Part shown: positions 1 through 6,013 of the stretch, one piece after another
Position numbering within the stretch: position 1 is the stretch's first letter
Layout: every line of letters begins with the position of its first letter
Source: an uncultured Flavobacteriales bacterium
Lineage (GTDB): Bacteria; Bacteroidota; Bacteroidia; Flavobacteriales_D; Sanyastnellaceae
Direction: 5' to 3'
Length of the DNA: 13,228 nucleotides
Assembly (NCBI GenBank): GCA_913057815.1
Contig: CAJXOV010000018.1
Location: forward strand, 1-13,228
Position numbers and translations under genes: made by a program
Notes under the pieces: model-generated
The model's input: the letters and a program-made list of their open reading frames with translations, nothing else
What the model was told of the DNA's origin: nothing
Database searches by the model: none

Positions 1-8
1 TTCTAAGT

Positions 9-851
9 CTATCTTCCACCCCAGCAAGTGCCTGGCTTCTTATCTATTCTTAGAGTAAGTGCAAATGTAGTGAAAGCATAGAAGTCATTATTGGTAGGAT
101 CACCTCTTTCTACATTCGCATTGGAATTGTTAAATCCTATTTGTTCTATACTTTGATCACCAAATTCTATGGCAAGCTGTCCATTGTCTGATTCATCTCG
201 CAGTACCGCGGGATCAGCATATATTGTACTTACATCATCTAAGTAATCACTAGACGCAGAGCGCATACCATAAGTTACATTAAATGCGAGCCTTCCTGTG
301 ATATTCATTTTTAATCCGAAACCATAAGGGAAAGCTAATCCACCTAAATTATACTTTGTGGGGGTTCCGGCAGTAGTTCCTTGTCCTTCTGTTCCAATGG
401 GTTGAAGTGGTAGCCATCCGTCACCGTATTGTGCTTCGGGATTCATTTTGTAATAGGCCATTCCTAAAAATAGATAAGGAGTGAAGAATTCTGAAGCGCT
501 CCCTATTTGATAAGGGAAAAAGTTGAGTTCAACCAATCCACTTATCTCGTACATTCTATTTCTGAAGTGTAAGTTTCTGTTGACTTTCCAGAGATCAGTG
601 GATTTAGAGTCATATGCTCCAATTTCCATATAATTCACACCAAAATTAAAGCTCCATCTACGGTCTATATTTTCTCTGTAAAATATACCACCTCCAAACT
701 TTAATTCTCCACCAAAATGATTTCTATTGATTTCTCCTAAATAATAAGCTGTACCACCGGCAAAACCAATAGATCTGGACTTGTCTTTGTCGTTTCCAGC
801 CCATACAGAAGCTGAAATTAAAATTGCTATTATTAAGAATACCTTATTCAT
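9..851 (-). CDS. DUF6089 family outer-membrane beta-barrel protein
   Basis: A 280-residue protein. It starts with a short signal peptide (basic MNK, hydrophobic core to about residue 17, likely cut near WAG at 18-19) and continues as alternating polar and aromatic strands typical of a small outer-membrane beta-barrel. Recognisable DUF6089 features are the glycine-rich first strand ending in YYLGEINRNHFGG (about residues 36-48), the FYRENIDRRW segment (about 57-66) and the NFFPYQIGS segment (about 110-118). The precise role of the family is unknown. In related Bacteroidota it sits between nadK and uppS-bamA, so a link to envelope biogenesis is inferred from context only. It lies 80 bases downstream of nadK on the same strand and has a good -7 promoter match of its own in that gap. 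The stop TAG is at 9-11, so the gene is complete. No catalytic motif is seen. Confidence 0.82.
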   Translation of the reverse strand: MNKVFLIIAILISASVWAGNDKDKSRSIGFAGGTAYYLGEINRNHFGGELKFGGGIFYRENIDRRWSFNFGVNYMEIGAYDSKSTDLWKVNRNLHFRNRMYEISGLVELNFFPYQIGSASEFFTPYLFLGMAYYKMNPEAQYGDGWLPLQPIGTEGQGTTAGTPTKYNLGGLAFPYGFGLKMNITGRLAFNVTYGMRSASSDYLDDVSTIYADPAVLRDESDNGQLAIEFGDQSIEQIGFNNSNANVERGDPTNNDFYAFTTFALTLRIDKKPGTCWGGR

Positions 852-910
852 GCGTGACTATAATGCTATAAGATCATTTTTATTGTGTGAGAATCAATCT
901 TTTTGCGGTG

Positions 911-918
911 CAAAAGTA
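911..918 (-). promoter_or_regulatory. Bacteroidota -7 promoter element of the DUF6089 gene
   Basis: Read on the minus strand the bases are TACTTTTG followed by CACCGCAAAA, an exact match to the Bacteroidota -7 consensus TAnnTTTG. It lies about 60 bases upstream of the ATG, inside the gap after nadK. I found no convincing -33 TTG at the usual distance, so the call rests on the -7 element alone. It suggests that the barrel gene can be transcribed independently of nadK. Confidence 0.5.
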
Positions 919-931
919 CTCGCTTTTCACA

Positions 932-1801
932 CTAGTTTCTACGGTCGATACCCCAATGAAGTTTGTTTCTGATAGTAGAAAAGAAATTTTGCTCTTTTAA
1001 ATTGATTAACGAGATTGAAAATGAGCTCGGTTTTACTGTCACTTTTGAATTATTAGGAACGGTATGTGAACGACTGTCTAAGGTTAAGAAAAAGCTCTCG
1101 TCCCTTCCGTCTGCAGTCAAATTTAACTCCTCTTCTTGTGGAATTACAAGAGGACGAACATTCAAGTTGTGTGGCGCTATCGGAGTTAGTACAATGTTCT
1201 TACTCCCAGGCATCACTATAGGTCCTCCACAGCTCAGAGAGTACGCAGTAGATCCGGTAGGAGTGCTAATAATTAGTCCATCGGCCCAATAGCTATTTAC
1301 GAATGTGTGTTTTAAATAAGTATGTATGGTAATCATAGATGAAGTATCCTTTTTGTGAATGGTAACCTCATTTAAAGCATAGCAGTTTTGGCTTAAATCG
1401 AGTCCGTCTACAGAGACTTCCAAAAGAGAACGTTTGTCTATTTCAAAATCCTTTTTCAAAAGGGCATCTGCCGCTTTAACCACACTTTCCACATCTATAT
1501 TGGAAAGGAAACCTAACCTACCTGTGTTTATTCCTAAAATCGGAATGTTACTATCTCTTACTAACGGAACTGCATCTAGTACTGTTCCATCTCCTCCAAT
1601 GCTTATTAAATAATCGGCATCTCCTTTTTTTAGAGCACCTTTAAAAGAGACGAATTTTTTATTTGTGTTTTTCGATAAAAAAGAGTTAAATGACTCTTCT
1701 ACAGTTATTGAAACGTCATTTTCCTCAAGTTTTTCGATGAAAACCTGAATAGGATGAGTAAAAGAAGGGTCGAATTGCTTACCGAAAAAAGCTACTTTCA
1801 T
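932..1801 (-). CDS. nadK: NAD kinase
   Basis: A 289-residue cytoplasmic NAD kinase, which phosphorylates the 2'-hydroxyl of the adenosine ribose of NAD to give NADP. The diagnostic GGDGT motif is at residues 69-73 (D71 is the catalytic aspartate of the family), the NE pair that contacts NAD is at 144-145, and the conserved glycine- and serine-rich block DGLIISTPTGSTAYSLSCGG runs from 174 to 193. TPIAPH follows at 206-211 and DGR at 231-233. The C-terminal tail (RNKLHWGIDRRN, 278-289) is typical of Bacteroidota orthologues. Length is normal and every motif is present, so it should be active. The ATG at 1799-1801 gives the usual N-terminus, beginning with a short beta-strand (MKVAFFG). It is divergent from the HYR-repeat gene and precedes the DUF6089 gene, a conserved pairing in this phylum. 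Confidence 0.97.
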   Translation of the reverse strand: MKVAFFGKQFDPSFTHPIQVFIEKLEENDVSITVEESFNSFLSKNTNKKFVSFKGALKKGDADYLISIGGDGTVLDAVPLVRDSNIPILGINTGRLGFLSNIDVESVVKAADALLKKDFEIDKRSLLEVSVDGLDLSQNCYALNEVTIHKKDTSSMITIHTYLKHTFVNSYWADGLIISTPTGSTAYSLSCGGPIVMPGSKNIVLTPIAPHNLNVRPLVIPQEEELNLTADGRDESFFLTLDSRSHTVPNNSKVTVKPSSFSISLINLKEQNFFSTIRNKLHWGIDRRN

Positions 1802-1821
1802 TACAGTCGATTATTAATCTG

Positions 1822-1828
1822 CAAGGTA
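1822..1828 (-). promoter_or_regulatory. Possible -7 promoter element of nadK
   Basis: On the minus strand the bases read TACCTTG followed by CAG, close to the Bacteroidota -7 element TAnnTTTG with one T missing. The element ends about 20 bases before the nadK ATG, which would give a very short leader. No clear -33 element was found. Confidence 0.3.
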
Positions 1829-1905
1829 AGAATCCAACTAAAGATATTCACTAAACGACATATTTATTTTGTGAATAACTGAACCCTGACCAATTTAATT
1901 AGGGA

Positions 1906-1949
1906 TTCGACTAATCGTAAATTAGTGTCTATTAAAACGATTATTCGAA
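1906..1949 (+). repeat. Inverted repeat with an overlapping alternative hairpin upstream of the HYR-repeat gene
   Basis: The arm TTCGACTAATCG (1906-1917) is matched by CGATTATTCGAA (1938-1949), a 12-base inverted repeat with one mismatch and a 20-base spacer, ending 19 bases before the ATG at 1969. A second, mutually exclusive hairpin is possible within it: ACTAAT (1910-1915) pairs perfectly with ATTAGT (1921-1926). It could be an operator dyad or leader RNA structure; the sequence does not decide. Short AT-rich dyads also arise by chance. Confidence 0.4.
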
Positions 1950-1968
1950 CTAGTACAAATCCAACAAA

Positions 1969-4707
1969 ATGATTAAAAATCTTATCTCAAGAATTTTATT
2001 TGCCGCCCTATTTATAAGTTTTACCACGATCTCCTATTCTCAGGATGTTACACCTCCTGTTTTTGATCCTTATGCACCTGAATTAGATGTTGAATGCAGT
2101 GATTTAGATTTAATTAGTGTTACAGCTACTGATGATAGTGGAGAAGATGTAGTTATTACATATTCGGATGCATCTTTTAGTGGAGGTTGTACTGATAACA
2201 TACTAAGAACTTATTCTGCAGAAGATCCAAGTGGGAATGTTTCTACAGCCATTCAGATTTTAGTAGTTGTAGATGAAACTCCACCTGTGTTTATTGGTGC
2301 AGGTGAAGATATGTCCATTTCGTGTGATGATCCTTTGCCAGAGATTCCTAACGTATTGGTATATGATGAATGTACAGAGTTAGAGATAGAGGAATTTGAT
2401 TTTGAGTCTGAAATAGAAGAGGGTATATGTGTGCAGGTTGTAAGATGGACTTGGAGTGCTACTGATGAATGTGGAAACTACGGAGAACATACCAAGACTA
2501 TTACTATTGAAGATACGGATGCTCCTGTATTTATGGGTGATCCTGATGATTTCTACATTGGATGTGAGGAAGATTATCCAGCCGTTCCTGAAGTTACTGC
2601 TGAGGATAATTGTACCGATGTTACTATTTCTTTTGAAGAGGAAATAATTCCAGGAGGAATTGGAGAAGGAGCTTCTTCTTATTGCACCGCACAAGATGTG
2701 AGTTATTTGAATAATTCTTTTTCTATGAAGCTAATTAATTCTCCTGCTCAGGAAAACTACATTACATCGGATCTTGTTCTAATGCAAACTCCAGATTTAG
2801 GAGAAGGAAGTACAGCAGTTCTATCAGGAAACCTTTATGGGAATGATAATCCAAATGCAGGTTGGTACATATATATGGAATTTGAAAGTGGTATGGATTG
2901 GGATGCGTGGTCCACACAAGATTTCCCTACTTACTACAGAGATGATTTTGATGTGGCAGAGGAAACTCACTTAGATTGGACATACCTTATAATGAACAGT
3001 TCAAATTCTTATTTTATGGGATTAGGAGATTATGAAGGTTCTGAATTACAGTTGTCTCATATGCCAGCTAATTATTATTACGGATTTCAATTAGGATTTG
3101 GAGCTCCTAATTTTACGGGTAATTATGGGATTAGTGGATGGTTTTTAGCTGAAGGTACATTCTATGATATTGAAAGTAGTGACCAAGAAGTAGTAAATGG
3201 AATTGACTTTAGTTATGCAGGTGATATATATACGGATTTAGTTTGTTGTCCTATAGAGACTCTAGTTAGAACATGGACCGCAGAAGATGAGTGTGAAAAC
3301 TCAAGCCAGGTTCAGCAAATAATTACTAAAATTGATGTGTTTGCTCCTACATTCACTTTTGTTCCTGAAGATGTTTTAATAGAGTGTTCAGAAGATGTTC
3401 CTACAGAAATGGCAGAAGCTTGGGACAACTGTAGTGACCCTTTAGTTACTGTAGTAGATGAAGTGGTTCCTACTGAATGCCCTTCGGAATATACTATTTA
3501 TAGAACTTTTACTGCTACAGATGATTGTGGATTGACTTCAAGTGTAACACAAATAATTACAGTTGTAGATACAGAGGCACCTGAATTAAGCACTTTACCT
3601 GAAGACCTCGTTATAGATTGTGAAGCAGATGTTCCTGCAGCACCTGTAGTGTCTGGTTTTGATTCTTGTGATGGAGAATTGGATGTAGAGTTTGCGGAAG
3701 AAATAATTGGAGATCAAGGTCCTGAAGGAGCAGAAGCATATTGTTACGCTACTACCCCAATAAATAGTGAACTAGGATGGGCTGGAATATTAATCAATGA
3801 AGGTTTAGGAGATGTGTTGATGACTGCTTCGGAAACCAATTATGTTCAGTATCCTGATGAAGGAGCTGGAGCCAGTGCACATATAACTGGAGTTTTGGAA
3901 TCAATGACTAATGAAAATGCAGGTTGGCTTTTAGATGTTTCATTGATAAACGGAATGAACTGGGATGATTGGTCAAATCAAATTTTTCCTACATCATATA
4001 AAGATGATCAAGGAAGTTCTGATGATTATTATGAAAGTTGGATGTATTTCATTTTAGAATCAGGTTCATTAACAGGTTATGGCGATTGGGAAGGGGCATC
4101 TCTTAATTTAAGTCACGCTCCTATTAATTATTACTATGGATTTCAATTAGGAGTTCAAGCTGCTAATGTGAACGGTGAGTATGGAATAGGTGGGTGGATG
4201 CACTACAGTGGAACTATGTTCAATAATGAAGGAGAGTTAACTGAAGTGGAAGGAGCTGGTGATTTAGCTTTTGATTTAGACTGTTGTCCTAGGTACCATG
4301 TAGAAAGAAATTGGGAGGTGACTGATTGTGTGGGGAATACAACGAATCATATGCAGACTATAACTTTTGAAAGCTTGGAAGATGAAACTCCAGGTACTGA
4401 TGAAGGCGAGGAAGAATTTAGATTGGCGGGAGCTTCATTAGAAGAAGTAATGCAAGTATCCGTTTCTCCAAACCCAGTGGCTTCGAAGTCTGAAATTACT
4501 ATTCATTCAGAAGTGAATATTAAAGGAAATTTAAAGTTGTATAATACTCAAGGGGTTTTGATTAAATCATTATGGAAAGGTGATTTGGAAGGAGATGTTT
4601 TGAAATCAATAGACTTTAACAGAGGCAGTTTAAATGCAGGAATATATATCCTGACATTATCTACATATGCCGGAGATGTTACCTCTAAATTGGTAATCGA
4701 GGAGTAG
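1969..4707 (+). CDS. Secreted HYR-like Ig-repeat protein with T9SS type A sorting domain
   Basis: A 912-residue protein. A signal peptide covers about residues 1-25 (hydrophobic core 9-22, ending SYSQ). Five HYR-like Ig repeats follow, each opening with an APVF/PPVF-type motif and holding paired cysteines with a D(E/D)CGN-like motif: about 29-105, 105-186, 186-458, 460-538 and 538-803. Repeats 3 and 5 are much longer because each carries a homologous inserted module (about 232-428 and 585-774), placed just before the cysteine that is followed by proline. Residues 829-912 are a T9SS type A C-terminal sorting domain (SVSPNP at 831-836, LYNTQG at 857-862, AGIYIL at 890-895), which directs export across the outer membrane and, in this family, surface attachment or release after cleavage. 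It is strongly acidic, with only 12 K/R in residues 26-828. No enzyme motif is visible; an adhesive or structural surface role is inferred. It converges on ferritin across a shared terminator. Confidence 0.85.
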   Translation: MIKNLISRILFAALFISFTTISYSQDVTPPVFDPYAPELDVECSDLDLISVTATDDSGEDVVITYSDASFSGGCTDNILRTYSAEDPSGNVSTAIQILVVVDETPPVFIGAGEDMSISCDDPLPEIPNVLVYDECTELEIEEFDFESEIEEGICVQVVRWTWSATDECGNYGEHTKTITIEDTDAPVFMGDPDDFYIGCEEDYPAVPEVTAEDNCTDVTISFEEEIIPGGIGEGASSYCTAQDVSYLNNSFSMKLINSPAQENYITSDLVLMQTPDLGEGSTAVLSGNLYGNDNPNAGWYIYMEFESGMDWDAWSTQDFPTYYRDDFDVAEETHLDWTYLIMNSSNSYFMGLGDYEGSELQLSHMPANYYYGFQLGFGAPNFTGNYGISGWFLAEGTFYDIESSDQEVVNGIDFSYAGDIYTDLVCCPIETLVRTWTAEDECENSSQVQQIITKIDVFAPTFTFVPEDVLIECSEDVPTEMAEAWDNCSDPLVTVVDEVVPTECPSEYTIYRTFTATDDCGLTSSVTQIITVVDTEAPELSTLPEDLVIDCEADVPAAPVVSGFDSCDGELDVEFAEEIIGDQGPEGAEAYCYATTPINSELGWAGILINEGLGDVLMTASETNYVQYPDEGAGASAHITGVLESMTNENAGWLLDVSLINGMNWDDWSNQIFPTSYKDDQGSSDDYYESWMYFILESGSLTGYGDWEGASLNLSHAPINYYYGFQLGVQAANVNGEYGIGGWMHYSGTMFNNEGELTEVEGAGDLAFDLDCCPRYHVERNWEVTDCVGNTTNHMQTITFESLEDETPGTDEGEEEFRLAGASLEEVMQVSVSPNPVASKSEITIHSEVNIKGNLKLYNTQGVLIKSLWKGDLEGDVLKSIDFNRGSLNAGIYILTLSTYAGDVTSKLVIEE
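2662..3252 (+). repeat. Inserted module, copy A, in the HYR-repeat protein
   Basis: This encodes residues 232-428. It opens with a YC pair (238-239) and ends in CCP (426-428). Key blocks shared with copy B are NAGW (296-299), GMDWDAWS (308-315), a W-Y pair near 337-339, GLGDYEGSELQLSH (351-364), NYYYGFQLG (368-376) and GNYGISGW (384-391). The many aromatics and glycines suggest a beta-sandwich. I do not recognise a named domain. Confidence 0.7.
3721..4290 (+). repeat. Inserted module, copy B, in the HYR-repeat protein
   Basis: This encodes residues 585-774 and repeats the order of copy A: YC (591-592), NAGW (650-653), GMNWDDWS (662-669), W-Y (691-693), GYGDWEGASLNLSH (703-716), NYYYGFQLG (720-728), GEYGIGGW (736-743) and a closing CCP (772-774). 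It sits at the equivalent point of the fifth Ig repeat, so the repeat and its insert were probably duplicated together. Confidence 0.7.
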
Positions 4708-4722
4708 AAAATATTGAGACAT

Positions 4723-4753
4723 AAAAAAAGGGAGCCAAACGGCTCCCTTTTTT
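4723..4753. terminator. Bidirectional intrinsic terminator between the HYR-repeat gene and ferritin
   Basis: A perfect 7-base stem, GGGAGCC (4730-4736) with GGCTCCC (4741-4747), closes a four-base loop (AAAC). It is preceded by seven A and followed by six T, so the transcript ends in a U tract from either side. It starts 15 bases after the stop of the HYR-repeat gene and ends 16 bases from the end of the convergent ferritin gene, so it can serve both. Confidence 0.93.
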
Positions 4754-4769
4754 GTTTGTATATTATTAT

Positions 4770-5285
4770 TTATGCTGGTCCATTAGCAGGAGCAACAGTA
4801 GAAAGTTTTTCTAAATCTCTATCAAATAGATAAAGTCCTCCTTTGTCATTTCCAATAAGCCCTATTTTATCCATAATACTGCGAGCCAAAGCTTCTTCTT
4901 CTATTTGCTCAGAGACATACCACTGCATGAAATTATGGGTTGTGTAATCCTTTTCTTTTAGACAAACATCCACCACTTCATGAATCTCTTTAGTCACATT
5001 CACTTCATGGCTCAATAGAGTGGTGAAGATGTCTTTTATGCCTTTAAAAGCAGTAGTGGGTTTATTTAATTCTGGAATTATAGCAGTACCACCTCTTTCG
5101 TTAATGAATTTTACTAGCTTGAGCATGTGCTGTCTTTCTTCATCTGAATGCTCATATAAGAACAAAGCTGTTCCGTTAAGTCCATTACATTCCGCCCAAC
5201 TAGCCATAGCTAAATATGCCTGTGAAGATTCGGCTTCTATTTTTACCTGATTATTCAGGGCTTTTTCTACTTTCTTATTAATCAT
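4770..5285 (-). CDS. ftnA: Ferritin (non-haem bacterial ferritin, FtnA type)
   Basis: A 171-residue four-helix-bundle ferritin, which assembles into a 24-subunit cytoplasmic shell, oxidises Fe(II) and stores it as a ferric mineral. The ferroxidase residues fall at the same positions as in E. coli FtnA: E17, Y24, E49/E50, H53, E94, E126, Q127, E129 and E130. All are present, so both the dinuclear centre and the third iron site look intact. The haem-binding methionine of bacterioferritins is not evident. The ATG at 5283-5285 gives the standard MINKKVEKALN start. Length is normal, with a short disordered tail ending NGPA. It is a single gene, divergent from the dioxygenase and convergent with the HYR-repeat gene. 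Regulation by iron or peroxide is likely for the family, but I see no clear Fur or PerR box upstream. Confidence 0.95.
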   Translation of the reverse strand: MINKKVEKALNNQVKIEAESSQAYLAMASWAECNGLNGTALFLYEHSDEERQHMLKLVKFINERGGTAIIPELNKPTTAFKGIKDIFTTLLSHEVNVTKEIHEVVDVCLKEKDYTTHNFMQWYVSEQIEEEALARSIMDKIGLIGNDKGGLYLFDRDLEKLSTVAPANGPA

Positions 5286-5381
5286 AGTATGAATTTAATC
5301 AATGTTTAGAATAAACTGTATCTAGAATCTAAAATTGGATTTGATTTAAAGAAATTTAGATTAATTCTTTACAAGGTTTAT

Positions 5382-5397
5382 ATTTAGCGTTGCAACG
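5382..5397 (+). promoter_or_regulatory. Copy 1 of a 16-base repeat with perfect palindrome at the dioxygenase promoter
   Basis: The bases ATTTAGCGTTGCAACG occur here and again, identically, at 5948-5963. Here the palindrome extends to 12 bases (GCGTTGCAACGC, 5387-5398). TAGCGTTG (5385-5392) matches five of the six fixed bases of the Bacteroidota -7 element TAnnTTTG; TATATTTA just upstream (5379-5386) is an alternative. The palindrome would overlap the -7 region or start point and ends 13 bases before the ATG. It could be a promoter with an operator, or simply two similar promoters. Confidence 0.45.
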
Positions 5398-5410
5398 CAA
5401 ATCAACTTCA

Positions 5411-5947
5411 ATGAGCATTAGAAAACCATTCAATTTAAATCTGTGGATAGAAGAAAACAGGGATAAATTAAAGCCACCAGTAAGCAATAAGAATTTATAT
5501 CCTGAAGGAACTGATTATATAGTAATGGTAGTGGCTGGGCCCAATGCCAGAAAAGACTATCATTTCAATGAAACTGAGGAGTTGTTTTATCAGTTGGAAG
5601 GAAATATTACGGTGAAAATTCAAGAAGATGGAAAGCCAGTAGAAGTTAACCTAGGGCCTGGTGATATGTTTCTTCTTCCTCCAAATATTCCACACAATCC
5701 GGTTAGACAAGCAGGATCAATTGGGCTTGTAATAGAAAGAGTTAGGAAAGGAAAAGGAATGAAAGATGGGTTAATGTGGTTCTGTGATCACTGCAATAGC
5801 AAGCTTCACGAAACTTTTTTCGAACTCAATAATGTAGAAAAAGATTTTCTTCCAAAATTTAAGGAGTTTTATGGAAATGAGGAGTTTAGAACATGTTCGA
5901 GCTGTTCTCATGTTATGGAAACAGACGATAGATTTTCGCCAAAGTAA
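5411..5947 (+). CDS. nbaC: 3-Hydroxyanthranilate 3,4-dioxygenase
   Basis: A 178-residue cupin enzyme that opens the ring of 3-hydroxyanthranilate with O2 to give 2-amino-3-carboxymuconate semialdehyde. That product cyclises to quinolinate (NAD synthesis) or is degraded further in tryptophan and kynurenine breakdown. The active-site iron ligands are H51, E57 and H95, and the substrate-contacting residues are R47, R99 and E110, at the numbering known from the Cupriavidus metallidurans enzyme. The C-terminal rubredoxin-like iron site is complete: C125, C128, C162 and C165. I place the start at the ATG at 5411 (MSIRKPFNLN). An upstream in-frame TTG at 5390 would add seven residues but lies inside the promoter-like palindrome. 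No other kynurenine-pathway gene is in the window, so its route (biosynthesis or breakdown) is undecided. The symbol haaO is also used for this enzyme. Confidence 0.95.
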   Translation: MSIRKPFNLNLWIEENRDKLKPPVSNKNLYPEGTDYIVMVVAGPNARKDYHFNETEELFYQLEGNITVKIQEDGKPVEVNLGPGDMFLLPPNIPHNPVRQAGSIGLVIERVRKGKGMKDGLMWFCDHCNSKLHETFFELNNVEKDFLPKFKEFYGNEEFRTCSSCSHVMETDDRFSPK

Positions 5948-5963
5948 ATTTAGCGTTGCAACG
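5948..5963 (+). promoter_or_regulatory. Copy 2 of the 16-base palindromic repeat, upstream of the PKD gene
   Basis: This is identical to 5382-5397 over 16 bases, with a 10-base perfect palindrome (CGTTGCAACG, 5954-5963). It begins directly after the TAA of the dioxygenase gene (5945-5947) and ends 50 bases before the ATG of the PKD-repeat gene. TAGCGTTG (5951-5958) or TAAATTTA (5945-5952) could act as a -7 element. Its placement suggests a separate promoter for the PKD gene, possibly sharing a regulator or start-site context with the dioxygenase promoter. Confidence 0.4.
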
Positions 5964-6013
5964 TTTATGTGGAGACTGAAGTCTTAGTTATTGAAAACTA
6001 ACACATACGTTTA

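Noticed and set aside
781..972. A 63-codon plus-strand frame across the nadK to DUF6089 gap
   Set aside because: It overlaps the signal-peptide end of the DUF6089 gene and the end of nadK on the other strand, and its bases are explained by the promoter and those genes.
963..1292. A 109-codon open frame on the plus strand
   Set aside because: It lies wholly antisense to the 3' half of nadK, whose motifs are intact. Its translation shows no recognisable family or signal, so it is a shadow.
5390..5410. An upstream TTG start adding seven residues to the dioxygenase
   Set aside because: The ATG at 5411 gives iron-ligand numbering identical to the characterised enzyme (H51, E57, H95, C125), and the TTG lies within the promoter-like palindrome.
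932..5947. A possible NAD-metabolism cluster linking nadK and the dioxygenase
   Set aside because: The two genes are 3.6 kb apart on opposite strands with unrelated genes between, and no other NAD or kynurenine gene is present.
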